Shown here in pieces: positions 33,268 to 45,968 of a DNA stretch of 64,000 nucleotides. Source of the DNA: Cryptomeria japonica (taxonomy: Eukaryota > Streptophyta > Pinopsida > Cupressales > Cupressaceae). Under the pieces are notes generated by a model. The model was not told the DNA's origin. It made no database searches and worked only from the letters and a program-made list of their open reading frames with translations. How positions within the stretch are numbered: position 1 is the first letter of the stretch; every line of letters begins with the position of its first letter. The DNA lies in contig NC_081408.1 in NCBI RefSeq assembly GCF_030272615.1, positions 404,171,389-404,235,388 of the forward strand. Reading direction: 5' to 3'. The translations under genes were made by a program, and so were the position numbers.

Positions 33268-34507
33268 TGTTGGAAATATGAAGGAATTGATTATGCGTTG
33301 CATTGATGTTTTGTCATTGATGTCAACACTAGCTATTATGATTGGTTACCGACAGACAAATTTTGGTTATCGGTAGAAGAACTAGTGTTACCGGTAGAAG
33401 GGACTATTAGTTGGATACTATCGACATTTTTGGATCAATGGAATATGTATGGTTTGATGTTTCTGGAGTATGTTTTGGTCAGTTGGTATTGACTTGATGA
33501 TCAAATGCTATCATACACTCTAGTAAGCCTATACCGGTAAGGGTTAAAGGTTTTACCGGTAGAGCGTTTACTGAGAATATTTGACATGATACATAAGTGG
33601 TGTTGGTGCGGCTTCTAGATGGAATTCAGGATGCAGAAGGTGATCCTTGATCGTGCCTCGACTGATTGGAGATATTTCTTTGACATGCTGGACCCAAATT
33701 AGGTCCGGAACCTATCTAGGTTATGGACCGGTATCATGTAACGTGTTCTCTACACGTTACCAGGATGATTTATGGATTGGTTAATATTGTTTTGATCTAA
33801 AGCTGACATGGCATATCATTTTAATATGGATGTATGTAATGATCTTACTGTAATATCTTTTAGGTGGCTGACCTAATTGGTTTAGGCCTTAGGGTTTGTA
33901 TAAATTAATGTAAGATCTCATTGTAGATCATGATCGTGGTCATGGAATGAAAAATCATATGCGAAGGAGATTTGGTCGATCATAGGTGATCAAATTGGGT
34001 TAATGTAAGAGGTCAAAGGCCTCTGGTATTGAGCTTAATTGAGACTGTAATCAGGCATGGTAGATGCTATCACTGGAAGTTCATTCTTTTGGATTGTTGT
34101 CCAATTATATTGAGGTGGTTATAACCTATATGTAGTCAGTGAGACTCCTTTGTAATGAGCAGTACGCTCTAGGCAGTGTGCCTTCCTGCATGTGCAGGCC
34201 CCTTATTGTACCACATACTTTCTGCTGAAGTATTATCTGACTATGGGTAGGAAATATCATAGTTTTTCCTTTTACCTGGTTTTCCACGTACAAATCACGG
34301 TGTTATGTGTTATGGTTGCATTGTGTTAATTCTCTATTTTATTCTTAAGTTTTATTGCTTACCGGTATCTATTTTTTCTATTCCGGTATTCAATGTTTAT
34401 GTTATCCATTTAAAGGTTATAAAGTGGTTTAATTAATATAATCTATTGACAATTGATTCACCTCCCCCCCCCCCACCCCTCTTAGTTGTCCACCGGTTAT
34501 TCTAACA
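33268..34507 (+). repeat. 5' LTR of copia C
   Basis: 1240 bp. A TATA-like GTATAAATTAA near 33898 could be the promoter. A long C tract (34463-34480) lies shortly before the end. By eye it differs from the 3' LTR at about 21 of the first 245 bases. Confidence 0.95.
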
Positions 34508-34509
34508 AT

Positions 34510-34521
34510 TGGTATCAAAGC
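34510..34521 (+). other. copia C primer-binding site
   Basis: TGGTATCAAAGC lies two bases after the LTR end, close to the initiator-Met type TGGTATCAGAGC. Confidence 0.88.
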
Positions 34522-34565
34522 TTTGGTCCTCTTTTGTAGAAGCTTAACCGCTTGAGGTAGATCCT

Positions 34566-35540
34566 ATGGCAACTAATACTTCAAATCCATTGGCAACTAT
34601 TTTCAAAAGAGAAATCCCTAAGCTTGATGAAACAAACTATGGGATATGGAAAATTTGAATGGAGACTCATCTTAGATGTATTGGCAAGGATATTTGGGAG
34701 ATCACTGAGAAATGATATAGACCTTATGATCTGACATCTGACAATCCTACTCGTATAGACTCGGACAAAAATATTGAAAATGATTGCAAAGCTAGAGAAG
34801 CCCTCCTGTGTGCACTCACTGATCAAAAAATCATGGGATTGACTGATAAATCATCTACAAAGGTTATGTGGGATAAATTGCAAACTCTGAATGAAGGTGA
34901 CCCTACTGTCAAAATTGCTAAACTTGATGGTTACCGGGTAAGATATGAGAGCTTGAAGATGGAAGATAATGAAAGAATTGCTATAATTATGAAAAGAGTA
35001 AATGAGATTGTCATGGAAATTCAATGTTGTGGAGGATCTCTGAGTGAATATGAAATAGTTTCTAAAGTTTTGAGAGCCCTACCACCGACTTACAAGATGA
35101 AGGCTACTGCAATTAATGAATTGAGAACAATGGCAAACACTTCAGTTAACAAAGACATTGTGATTGGGAAATTATGTGCTTTTGAGCTTGAAGAATTTGG
35201 ATCCTCTAGAGCTACAAAGTCTGAACCTGCTTTTCATGCATCATCATCTACCGACAAAAGTGATTGGAAAGCCTATATGCAAAAGAATTGGAAGATATGA
35301 GGGAAGAGGATGAAGAATTTGAGCAAATTGAAGCGTTATTTTCTAGAAGAGTACCTAAAGGACCGACATGAAGTAAGTATGAAGGAAAAACACCTTTTAA
35401 ATGTTTTGCATGTAATAAGATTGGTCATTTTGCATCTAGATGTCCTGAAAGGAATGCAAGATTTGAAGAAAGAGTTAAGAAATCATTTAAGCCTAATCAG
35501 AACAAATATATATTCAAGAAAAACAAACTATTCTACATAG
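34566..35540 (+). pseudogene. copia C gag and zinc knuckle
   Basis: The start ATG at 34566 gives MATNTSNPLATIFKREIPK, matching the start of D's gag. A stop at 34656 and another soon after interrupt it. The frame then runs 34833-35300 with the UBN2-type gag (LKMEDNERIAIIMKRVNEI, RALPPTYKMK). After a stop and frameshift, an intact CCHC knuckle (CFACNKIGHFASRC) is encoded at 35402-35443. The protein would package element RNA. Confidence 0.9.
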
Positions 35541-36931
35541 TGGATGAGGAAGGAGTAAGTGATGACTTAGAGGATGAACTGACATGAGACTCTGCTAGTG
35601 GATCCGACAATGGAAAGGAATGGGTGTTCTATGCTTTAAAGGACGATGAACCAAAATCGGCTATCAAGAATGAAGAAAAGGCCCTGGAAGCAAAAGTTGA
35701 AGACAAGGATGAATGGGTAATTGATAGTAGATGCTCACATCATATGAATGGAGATTAAAAAAAAATTCTATCCCTGCAAGAATACAATGGCAGCCAAGTC
35801 AGATTTGGGGATGACAAAGCATGTATGATCAAAGGTAGAGGTATTATTTCTCTGGATGGCAAGCATACTACTGATAATGTCTATTATGTAGAAGGTTTAA
35901 AGCATAATATTTTAAGTGTTGGTCAATTGGTGGATACGGGATTCCAACTTTAGTTCAAAGATAGAAAATGCAAAATCATTATAGATGTTGGTTTGGAGAT
36001 TGCAACTGGTACTCAGACTGGAGGTAATATCTTTCACTTGAACACTGGTAATAAGACATGTTTGCTTTCTCATATTGATGAGAGTTGGTTATGGCATAAG
36101 AGGTTGTGTCATGTTAATTTTGATTGTATTGTTAGGATCAGTTCAACAAAGGCAGTTAGAGATATACCTAAGATTATAAAGCCTCATAATCCAGTATGTA
36201 AGGAATGTCAACTGGGAAAGCAAGTTAGAACTTATTTTAAGAGAATACATGATAAATCTAATGATGTTCTTGATTTGATTCATATTGACTTATGTGGTCT
36301 AGCAAGGACCAGAAGCTTTCAAGGTGATAGGTACTTCATGCTAATAATTGATGATTATTCTAGAATGATGTCAGTGACTTTTCTAAGGGAGAAATCTTAA
36401 GCTTTTGAGAAATTCAAGATCTTGAAAGCAAAGGTGGAAACAAAAACTGGAATGAAAATCAAATGTTTGAGATCAGATCAAGGCAGTGAGTTCACATCTC
36501 ATGAATTTAACAATTTTTGTGAAATAAATGGAATTAGGAGATAATTATCTACACCCCGGACTCCTCAGTAGAATGGAGTAGTGGAAAGGAAGAATATAAC
36601 CATTTTGGATGGAGCAAGAACCATGATGATGGAAGCCAAATTGCCTCACATCTACTAGAGAGAACTAGTGAGTACAACAGTCTACACATTCAATAGAGTT
36701 CATATCAAAGGTGAAACCAGTAAGACTCCTTATGAATTATGGTTTGGACATACACCTACTGTTAAATATTTTAGATTTTTTGGAAGTAAATGTTATATCA
36801 AAAGGGATGATTCAATTGGTAAGTTTGATCCTAGATGCGATGAAGGTATATTTCTTGGATATTCAATTCAGAGTAAAGCATATAGATGTTATAACAAAAG
36901 ATTGTAGAGAATTGTGGAGAGCACAAATGTG
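35541..36931 (+). pseudogene. copia C protease and integrase
   Basis: The protease site near 35720 reads VIDSRCSHHMNGD; Arg replaces the Gly of the D-S-G triad, so the enzyme would be dead. 35993-36400 carries pre-integrase (ESWLWHKRLCHVNF), CKECQLGK and the integrase start HIDLCG. The second catalytic region LRSDQGSEFTS and the third NGVVERKN follow between stops. 36668-36907 carries the C-terminal GSKCYIKRDD and DEGIFLGYSIQSKAYRCYN. At least six stops break the frame. Confidence 0.9.
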
Positions 36932-38764
36932 AAAGTGGATGAGAAATACAAAGATCAATCTATATCATATGACAGAGAACCGACAGTGGAAATGATCATA
37001 ACTAAATCGACAATGCCTCAATTGGTACAAGAGACTGAGATAGTTACACCGGTACAATCAGAAAGTTCAACTGTGACTGATGATTAGAACAGTGAACCTG
37101 AAGTTCAGAAGACACCAAGGTATGCAAGATTAAATCATTCTGAAGATCAAATCATTGGAGATAGGAACAAGGGAGTTATGACAAGAAGAAGACTGACAAA
37201 TGAAGAGGTATTTCTTATTTCTCAAATTGAACCGACATCTGTTATTGAATCTTGTAAAGATAAACATTGGTTAAAGGCTATGGAAGATGAATTAGATCAG
37301 ATAGAGAAGAATAAGACTTGGACTTTAGTTCCCTAGCCTAAAAATAAGAATGTTATTGGAACTAAATGGGTTTTTAAAAATAAACTAAATGAGGATGGTC
37401 AAGTTGTAAGAAACAAGGCTAGACTGGTTTGTAAAGGATATTCTCAAATGGAAGGAATTGATTATGGTGAGAAATTTGCACCAATAGCTAAAATTGAAGT
37501 TGTTAGACTATTTCTTGCCTATGCAACATACAAGAACTATAAGGTCTATCAAATGGATGTTAAATGTGCATTTTTGAATGGTGAACTAGAGGAAGAAGTA
37601 TACATTGAGAATCCTGATGGATTTTTACTAACAAATGACAAAGATATAGTTTGCAGGTTAAGGAAAGCATTATATGGATTGAAACAAGCTCCTAGAGCTT
37701 GGTATGCAAGGTTGGATAAATATCTTTTCAAGCTTGGTTTTACTAAAGGCAGTGCTGATGGTTATTTATATTAAAAGATCACTGGTGATGATATTCTAAT
37801 TATTGAAGTATTTGTTGATGATATCATTTTTGGAGGTGAAGATAAATTGTGCATGGAATTCCCTAATAATATGAAGAATGAATTTGAAATGTCTATGATT
37901 GGTGAGATAAGATTTTTCTTAGGTTTGCAGATTAATCAAACTGACAAAGGCATTTTTATCTGTCAAACTAAGTATCTAAGGGAATTGTTGAAGAAGTTTG
38001 GTATGGATAATTCAAAACCGGTAAGTACTCCTATGGTGACAAGTGAGAAATTATTTATCAAAGACACATCTGCACTGGTAAATTCGACAAGGTATAAGTC
38101 TATGATTGGTGGCTTGTTATATCTAACTCAGACTAGACCAAATATTATGAATGCAGTAAGTATTGTTTCAAGATATCAAATTAATCCTAAAGAAAATCAT
38201 GAATGTGCAGTAAAGAGGATATTCCAGTATTTGCAAGGAACAATAGAATATGGCTTATGGTATTTTAGAGATGATGATTTCACTTTATGTGCATATATAG
38301 ATTCAGATTGGCCAGGAGATATTGATGACATGAAGAGCACTTTTGGTGGAGCTTTCTTTCTTGGAAAGAAATTGGTTTCATGGATCAAAAAAAAACATTC
38401 ATGCATTTCTTTATCTACTGCAGAAGCTGAATATGTTGCAGCAACAAATAATTGCACTTAAGTCTTGTGGATGAAGCAAATATTGAAGGATATCAAGGTA
38501 AATTGCAGTGAACCAATAGTTATCTATTGTGATAACTTTGTAGATATTGACATATCTAAGAATTTGGTATTTCACTCTAAGACTAAGCGCATTTCAATAA
38601 AATATAACTTTTTGAAGGAAAAGGTGGAAGAAAAGGAAGTCAAATTGGTTTATGTGAACACTAAAGAGCAGATTGCATATATATTCACTAAACCACTGTA
38701 TAAGGAATCATTTGAATATTTGAGAGATAGGTTAGGGGTATCCACCCCTCCGATAGAAACTTAA
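36932..38764 (+). pseudogene. copia C reverse transcriptase and RNase H
   Basis: RT motifs are [59 protein letters not shown] and the active site [11 protein letters not shown] at about 37813. 37847-38461 continues with FLGLQINQTDKGIF, LLYLTQTRP and RNase H (AYIDSDWPGDIDD, SLSTAEAEYVAA). 38465-38764 finishes RNase H (VIYCDN, HSKTKRISIKYNFLKE). Stops near 37337, 37772 and 38459 separate otherwise open pieces in nearly one frame. The catalytic residues look intact. Confidence 0.93.
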
Positions 38765-39126
38765 CTGATGGAGTAGAGAATCAGTTTGGTATGCATCATC
38801 AACTTTATCCTTTGCTCCAGATTGATGTAGTGGTGCTACTACTCAGGGGGAGTAGTCAGCTTTGAGATTCATAGGATTTTGATATCTATGTCATATCTTT
38901 GGCATTGATGTTAAAGGGAGAGAGTTATATGTAAAAAATAATGTCATAATATGTCATATGGGAGAGAGATTCAGATCAGTTTCAGATTGGACTGCACTCC
39001 TCAGGGGGAGTTGGATTTTTTAGTTTTTCATTGTTATATCTTCTATGAGAAATGTTTGGCATTTCTTGGCACTTAGATGTTTTCTTTTTCACATCTAGTG
39101 TTGCCATCAATACCAAAGGGGGAGAT
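38765..39126 (+). other. copia C polypurine region
   Basis: The noncoding tail of C. The final polypurine tract AAAGGGGGAGA (39115-39125) abuts the 3' LTR. Two earlier CTCAGGGGGAGT words occur at 38842 and 39000. Multiple polypurine tracts of this kind are described for Sireviruses; whether they prime here is unknown. Confidence 0.75.
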
Positions 39127-40358
39127 TGTTGGAAATATGAAGGAATTGATTATGCGTTGCATTGATTTTTTGTCATTGATGTCAACACTAGTTGTTATCA
39201 TTGGTTACCGATAGATAGCTTTTGGTTATTGAGAGAAGAACTAGTGTTACCGACAGAAGGGACTATCAGTTGGATACTATTGACATGTTTGGATAAATGG
39301 AATATGTTTGGTTTGATGTTTCTGAAGTATGTTTTGGTCAGTTGGTATTGAATTGATGATCCAATGCTATCATACACTCTAGTAAACCTATACCAGTAAG
39401 GGTTTAAGGTTTTGCCAACAGAGCTTTTACTAGGAATCTTTGACAGGATGCATAAGTGGTGTTGGTGCAGCTTCTAGATGGAATTCCAGATGTAGAAGGT
39501 GATCCTTGATTGTGCCTTGATTGATTGGAGATATCTCTTTGGTGTGGTGGATCCAAATTAGGTTCGGTACCTATCTAGGTTATGGACCGATATCATGTAA
39601 CGTGTTCTCTACACATTACCAGGATGATTTATGGATTGGTTAATGATGTTTTGGTCTAAAGCCGACATTGCATATCATTGCAATATGAATGTATGTAATG
39701 ATCTTTTTTTAATATCTTTTAAGTGGCCGACCTAATTGATTTAGGCCTTAGGGTATGTATAAATTGATGTAAGATCTCATTGTAGATCATGGTCATGGTC
39801 ATGGAATGAAAAATCATATGCGAAGGAGATTTGGGCGATCATAGGTGATCGAATTGGGTTTATGTAAGAGGTCAAAGGCCTCTGGTATTGATCTTAACCA
39901 GGATTGTAATTAGGCATGGTAGTTACTATCACTGGTAGTTCATTCTTCTAGATTGTTGTCCAATTATATTGAGGTGGTTATAACCTCTCTATAGTCAGTG
40001 AGACTCCTTTGTAATGAGCAGTATGCTCTAGGTAGTGTGCCTTCCTGCATGTGCATGCCCCTTATTGTACCACATACTTTCTACAGAAGTATTATCTAAC
40101 TGTTGGTAGGCTTCCCACCGTGGTTTTTCTCTTTACCGGGTTTTCAACGTACAAATCATGGTGTTATGTGGTATGGTTGCATTGTGTTAATTCTCTGTTT
40201 CATTCTTAAGTTATATTGCTTACTAGTATCTGTTTCTACTATTCCGGTATTCAATGTTTATGTGCTTCGGTTAAAGGTTATAAAGTGGTTTGATTAATAT
40301 AATCTATTGACATTTGATTCACCTCCCCCCTCTCAGTTGTCCACCAGTTATTCTAACA
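39127..40358 (+). repeat. 3' LTR of copia C
   Basis: 1232 bp; begins TGTTGGAAATATGAAGG directly after the polypurine tract and ends TTCTAACA before the AGAAT duplication. Confidence 0.95.
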
Positions 40359-40799
40359 AGAATGATTAGTAACAACTGTACCGACACCACTTATCAAATC
40401 TTCATCAATCAACATCTAAACCTCAAGGACACAACAACTGTCACAAAGAAAGATAACTTGCAGAGTACCAAATCATGAACCCACTAAAATGATGATACAT
40501 AAGATCATACCAAACAATCTCCCAAAATCTTAGCTCAAGATCCGATCACACCAGAATATATAAGAGGAAATACTGAACTCTGCAAAGCACTGATTAGAAA
40601 AATAAACTACAAACCGGAACATCTGATATAATCAATTAAGCTTTCTGAATCACCAAAAACCAATACAAAAGAATATAATGATACTATAAATAATCCATAC
40701 ACCAAACCATGATTCTAATAAACCAATCTGAAATCATCAGAGTAGGAATATGTTGACATCAATGAATACACCATATCCTAACAGCATCAATGTCCAACA

Positions 40800-40811
40800 A
40801 TCTCCCCCTTT
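40800..40811 (-). other. copia D polypurine tract
   Basis: On the minus strand AAAGGGGGAGAT abuts the 3' LTR of D, as in copia C. Confidence 0.85.
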
Positions 40812-41123
40812 GGCATTGATGGCAACATATGAATGTGAAAAACAATCAATGCAAAGAAGGAAAACATCTCCAGCAAAATTCCCCTAAGATCAAGCAGATA
40901 AAACCATTTTTTCACATGCTTCTCTCCCACTTTGATAACATTGCCAAAGATCTCAAAATAGAAAACTAGACTCTCCCTCTTAGACACACTGCTTACTCCA
41001 GTAAAGTAGCAACACCAACTCATCAATCTGGACAAAGAGATAAGACTGTGAGGTCCACCGGATTGATGCAACTCAATGTATCTGGTTCTCATCAAGAGGG
41101 GTAGATACCCCTAACTTATCTCT

Positions 41124-41660
41124 TCAATAGACTAATGTATACGCAGGCAAAGGCTTAGTAAAAATATCAACAATTTGTTCCTTTGTAGATACATATTCTA
41201 GCTTCACTTCCTCTTTATTGACTTTTTCCTTCAAGAAATGATACTTGATTAACACATGTTTAGTCTTTGAATGTTGCATGGGGTTGTTTGACATATTAAT
41301 AGCACTGGAATTATCACAATATATGACAGTAGGCTCATCATAGATAACTCTGATATCCTTCAACATTTCCTTCATCCAAACTACTTGAGTGTCATTGCTA
41401 GCAGTAGCAATGTACTCAACTTCAGCAGTAGATAAGGACACTAAATCTTGTTTCTTACTCACCCAAGAAACCAATTTCTTACCCAAAAAGAAGGCACCAC
41501 CGAAGGCACTCTTCCAGTCATCAACATCACCAGCCCAATCAACATTAGTGTAAGCACATAACATGAAATCATCATTCCTAGGATACCACAAACCATAATC
41601 CATAGTCCCTTTCAAGTATCTGAATATCTTCTTTACAATAGTGACATGACTCTCATTTGG
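41124..41660 (-). pseudogene. copia D RNase H
   Basis: A 163-codon open stretch with AYTNVDWAGDVDD (the first catalytic Asp of the AYxDSDWAG block reads Asn), SLSTAEVEYIA, VIYCDNSSAINMS and HSKTKHVLIKYHFLKEKV. It ends in IVDIFTKPLPAYT, the usual copia pol terminus. It follows the RT connection block at 41667-41870, separated by a stop. Confidence 0.9.
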
Positions 41661-41666
41661 ATCAAA

Positions 41667-42620
41667 TTAATATCTATTAGCCATGCACACTACATGCATA
41701 ATGTCTGGTCTATTTTGAGTAAGATACAATAGTCCACCAACCATATATTTGTATGAAGACTGATTAGCTTTCAGAGATTCATCATTTTTAGACAATTTGC
41801 AGCCAGTCACCATAGGAGTTCCAACCAGTTTGGAGTCATCTAATCCAAAATTCTTTAACAATTCCTTCACATACTTAGTTTGAGGTAAATATACCTTTTC
41901 GAGTCTATGAAATCTACAAACCTAAGAAAATTTTCATCTCTCCTATCATAGACATCTCAAATTCTTTCTGCATATCACCGACAAACTTCATACTTAAGTT
42001 ATCATCTCCTCTAAAGATAATGTCATTAACAAAAACTTCAACAATTAAGATGTTATCATTCTCAATCTTGAAATATAGATTACTATCAACGTATTCTTGA
42101 TTAAATCCCAATTTCATAAAATACTTATCCAATCTATCATACCAGGCTCTAGGGGCTTGTTTCAATCCATAAAGAGCTTTCTTCAGTTTGCATACCATGT
42201 CTCCATCATTTGATAATGAAAATCCATCCGGTTGCTCAATGTAGACTTCTTCCTCAAGATCACCATTTAGAAAAGATGACTTGACATCCATCTGATATAC
42301 CTTGAAATCTTTATAGGCAGCATAGGCAAGCAACAATGTAACAACTTCAAGTTTGGCTATCGGGGCAAATGTCTCCTCATAATCATTTCCTTCCTTCTGT
42401 GAATATCCTTTGCATACCAGTCTTGCTTTATTTATGACAACTTCACCGACTTCATTTAATTTGTTCCTAAATACCCATTTAGTACCAATCACATTCTTGT
42501 CTTTAGGTCTAGGCACAAGCTCCCATGTGTCGTTATTTTCAATTTGATCTAATTCTTCTTTCATAGCTCTTATCTAATTTTCATCTTTGCAAGCTTCCAC
42601 AACATCTTTAGGTTTAATTT
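41667..42620 (-). pseudogene. copia D reverse transcriptase
   Basis: 41914-42564 gives [59 protein letters not shown] and the active-site block [12 protein letters not shown]. The first Asp of the catalytic pair is Asn, so polymerase would be inactive. 41667-41870 carries the connection (ELLKNFGLDDSK, LLYLTQNRPDIM). Between them a stop and frame change occur near 41900. Confidence 0.92.
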
Positions 42621-42669
42621 CAAAATAAAACATACCTCTTTAGCAACTAGCCTTCTTCTAGCCATCACA

Positions 42670-43720
42670 CCTTTATTTTTATCACCAATAATCTGATTTT
42701 TAGAATAATTCAATCTTACATACCTCGGGGTCTTCTGGTTATTCTCACTTTCAAGTTCCTACACCTCTCCACTAGCAGCAACAACATCCGGATTAACAAT
42801 CTCTACTAGATCATTCTACTTTAATTCTTAAGTCTGAATAGGTGTTAGAACAATATGCTGACCATCATCATAACCACATGCTCTGATTTCTTTTCCATGG
42901 TTCTCATCAACCTTCACATTCACACTTTCCACTATCTTTCTTAGTCTTTTATTGTAGCACCGATAGGTTTTGCTCTTTGTTGAATATCCCAAGAAAATTC
43001 CTTCATCACTTCTTGTATCAAACTTTCCTATATCCTCATCTCTCTTGATATAACACTTGCTACCAAAAATTCTGAAATATCTCACAATAGGAACATGACC
43101 AAACCATAGCTCATAAGGAGTCTTACTGGTGTCACCTTTTACATGAACTCGGTTGATTATGTAAATAGTATTGCTAACAAATTCTCTCTAATAGATCGTC
43201 AGAATATTCCCTTCAATCAACATAGTCCTTGCAACATCCAAGACATTCATGTTCTTCCTTTCAACAACTCCATTCTACTATGGGGTTCTGGGAGCATATA
43301 ATTGTCTTCTAATCCCATGCTTCTCACAGAATGAATCAAACTCACCAGAACAAAATTATCCTCCTCTATCAGATCTCAGACATTTCACCTTCAATCCAAT
43401 CTTAGTCTCAACTTTTGCTTTCAATATCTTGAATTTATCTAATGCTTCTTATTTCTCCTTCAAAAAAGATAACCCACATCATTCTAGAATAATCATCAAT
43501 TAGCAACATAAAATGTCTGTCACCCTGCACACTTATAATATTTGTAGGTCCACATAGGTCAGTATGCACAAGATCTAGCAATCCATCAGATGTATACTAC
43601 TTACTCTTGAAAGAAATTCTTGTTTGCTTACCCATTTGACATTCCTTACATACTGGATTAGCAGGCTTAACAATTTTAGGTAGATCTCTAACAGCTTGTT
43701 TATAACCGATCTTAATCATT
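42670..43720 (-). pseudogene. copia D integrase
   Basis: 42828-43085 encodes the C-terminal integrase part (YFRIFGSKCYIKRDED, DEGIFLGYSTKSKTYRCYN). Further upstream on the minus strand, between stops, the core can be followed: LRSDRGG near 43370, NGVVERKN near 43260, and CKECQ-like HHCC remnants near 43640. No single open frame remains. Confidence 0.82.
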
Positions 43721-43729
43721 GAATCAAAA

Positions 43730-44400
43730 TTAACATGACACATTCTTCTGCCATAACCAACTCTCATCAATCTGATAAATCAAGCAACTTTTCTCACTAG
43801 CATTCAAATGAAAGATATTACCTTCAGTCTTAGTTCTAGATGCAATCTCTATACTAGAGGCATCTAGGATCTTGCATTTACCATTATTGAATTGTAAATC
43901 ATAACCTTTTTCTACCATCTGTCCAACACTCAAAAGATTATGCTTCAAACCTTCAACATACAAGACATCATTAGTGTTATGCTTACCACCAAATGAAATA
44001 GAGCCTCTACCATAGATCACACAGGCTTTGTCATCTCCAAATCTTACTATTCCACCATCATATCTTTCCATATTCACAAATTTTCTTTTATCACCGTTCA
44101 TATGATGTGAACAACAATTGTCAATCACCCATTCATATTTCTCTTCAAATTTAGCATTCAAATATTTCTCCTCAATAGTGCAACTTGTGGAATCAACATG
44201 TATCGGTCCATCTTCTTTGACAACAATAAGAACAACTTCATCTCCTTCTTATTCTTCATCCATTACACCTTCATCAATAGCATAATAACAATTCTTAGAA
44301 TTCTTATGCTTCCGGTTAGGCATGTAAGGCTTATCATACTTCTCATGCTTCTCATATCTATCATTTCTATCATGCTTATCAAATTTATCACACCTATCAT
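43730..44400 (-). pseudogene. copia D protease and pre-integrase
   Basis: 143 open codons from 44161 down: EKYEWVIDNCCSHHMNGD, where Asn-Cys stands in place of the Ser-Gly of the D-S-G active site, then YVEGLKHNLLSVGQMVEKG and ESWLWQKN. The region 44200-44400 upstream is an acidic linker with Tyr/His-Asp-Lys repeats (DKFDKHDR type) before the zinc knuckle. Confidence 0.85.
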
Positions 44401-44413
44401 ATTTAGACATTCT

Positions 44414-45265
44414 TTATGGACACCTAGAAGCAAAATGTCCCATCTTATTGCAAGAGAAACTTTTCAAAGGCAATTTTCCATCATACTTACCAACTCCCTT
44501 AGGAAATCTTCGCACAATAAATGCTTCAAGCTCTTCCAATTCTCTTTCTTGCTCTTCCATCTCTCTTCTCTCTCTTTCATATCTGGATATTCTACATTCT
44601 TCAGGGTCATACTTCTGATTTCCAGATACAGATGCTCTAAATACCATCTTAGACTTTCCATGTGATTCACCAAATGCAACAATCTTCCCAACCAACATAT
44701 CTCTTATCATAGTAGTCACACTCTGGATCTCATCAATAACATCTACCTTATGTTTGTAAGAAGGAGGCAATGATCTCAACACCTTATCAACAAATTCATC
44801 TTCTTAAAGGGTTCCATTGACACATATGATACCTAGGACAAGTTCATTCACCTTAGCCATAAAGGAATTTATATTCTCATCTTCTCCCATCTTCAGCATC
44901 CCATACTTCCTTTTCAAAATTTGCAACTTAGAAAATTTGAACAGTTTATCTCCATCATACAAGGTCTCAAGATTCTCCCAAATCTCATGTGCAATCTGAA
45001 GTCCCATCACATTAGTCATCTCTAAATCAGTCAAGGTGCTCAATAATGCTTCCTTTGCTCTAATGTTATTTTCAGCTTCCTTGATCTCATAAGGAGTAAT
45101 CGGTCCATTCTGGGGAACATAATAGGCATTCTTAGTAATCTTCCAGTAATCTTCTCCAAGACATCTCAAGTGCACCTCCATCCGAATCTTCCATATAGCA
45201 TAGTTACTTCCATCAAATCTCAGACTTTCCTTCTTAAAGATAACACTTCCACTTCCAGTTGCCAT
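44414..45265 (-). pseudogene. copia D gag
   Basis: The start at 45265 (MATGSGSVIFKKESLRFDG) lies 44 bases after the PBS. 44804-45265 covers the N-terminal gag (WKIRMEVHLRCLGEDYW, LKMGEDENINSFMAKVNEL). After a stop, 44414-44782 covers LRSLPPSYKHKV, a Glu/Arg-rich coiled stretch and the zinc knuckle, in which the first Cys is Ser (KSFSCNKMGHFASRC). It closely matches copia I gag. Confidence 0.92.
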
Positions 45266-45308
45266 CTTGGATCACCTCAAGCGATTAAGCTTCTTCAGAA
45301 GGATCTAG

Positions 45309-45320
45309 CATTGATACCAA
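45309..45320 (-). other. copia D primer-binding site
   Basis: On the minus strand TTGGTATCAATG lies immediately inside the 5' LTR, of the initiator-Met type seen in copia C. Confidence 0.85.
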
Positions 45321-45898
45321 TTGTTGGCAACAATAATGAACGAAAACTGAAAGGGGAGGGGGGGTGAATCAATTTTATACTGGATCTACTAACTCAACCG
45401 CAAATATAAATATGATAAACTGCAACAATAACAAAGATAAGCAAATAAATAGCACAACACAACACCAAGATTTTGACGTGGAAAACCCAATCAAGGGAAA
45501 AACCATGGTGGGAACCTACCCACAATAAGATGATACTCTGCAATAGTATGTGTAAATTACAATGAGGAATAGACTAGCATTCAGGCACACTGCCTAGTGC
45601 TTACAACTCAATATACAATAACCCAAAAGGCTACAACCCTCAAGGAAGGTTCACTACGATACAAGGAAGTCTCATTGACTTACAAAATGATTGGACAACA
45701 ATCTAGAATCAAATGAACTGCAATAACAACATTTGCTAATGCTCAATGACAGTTCTGGTTAAGCTCATATGTCTTCTTTACAACACCAATCTCTTCTTAA
45801 TACACCACACTGAAAGATGAATCCTTTGTTCACACATACATCACTCTCTGATAATGCAAACACAATCTTGAAATACTAAATTACATGACTATACCACC

Positions 45899-45908
45899 TA
45901 TTTATACA
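45899..45908 (-). promoter_or_regulatory. TATA-like box in the copia D LTR
   Basis: GTATAAATAG on the minus strand; the related copia C LTR has GTATAAATTA in the equivalent place (about 33898). Confidence 0.5.
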
Positions 45909-45968
45909 AATCATCAACCTTGATAACAAGGCTGGCTAAACCAATCACAGCAAGAAGAGGCTAGCAAC

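Larger units (their letters stand above)
33268..40358 (+). mobile_element. Ty1/copia element C, complete
   Basis: LTRs at 33268-34507 and 39127-40358 read TGTTGGAAATATG...TCTAACA. It is flanked by a perfect duplication AGAAT (33263-33267 and 40359-40363). The order PBS, gag, zinc knuckle, protease, integrase, RT, RNase H, polypurine tract is complete on the plus strand. It is the least decayed copia body here, yet still has many in-frame stops. It inserted into the D LTR, so it is younger than D. Its LTR ends and proteins are related to D but distinct. Confidence 0.96.
32363..40799 (-). repeat. 3' LTR of copia D, interrupted by copia C
   Basis: LTR sequence covers 32363-33267 and 40364-40799. 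It is split by copia C plus one AGAAT repeat. Joining across C reproduces the order seen in the uninterrupted right LTR near 54220-54260 (AGCACGTT-GAAT then AGTAACAACT). The outer terminus reads TTTTGGCC instead of TGTTGGC, a mutated TG end. Confidence 0.9.
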
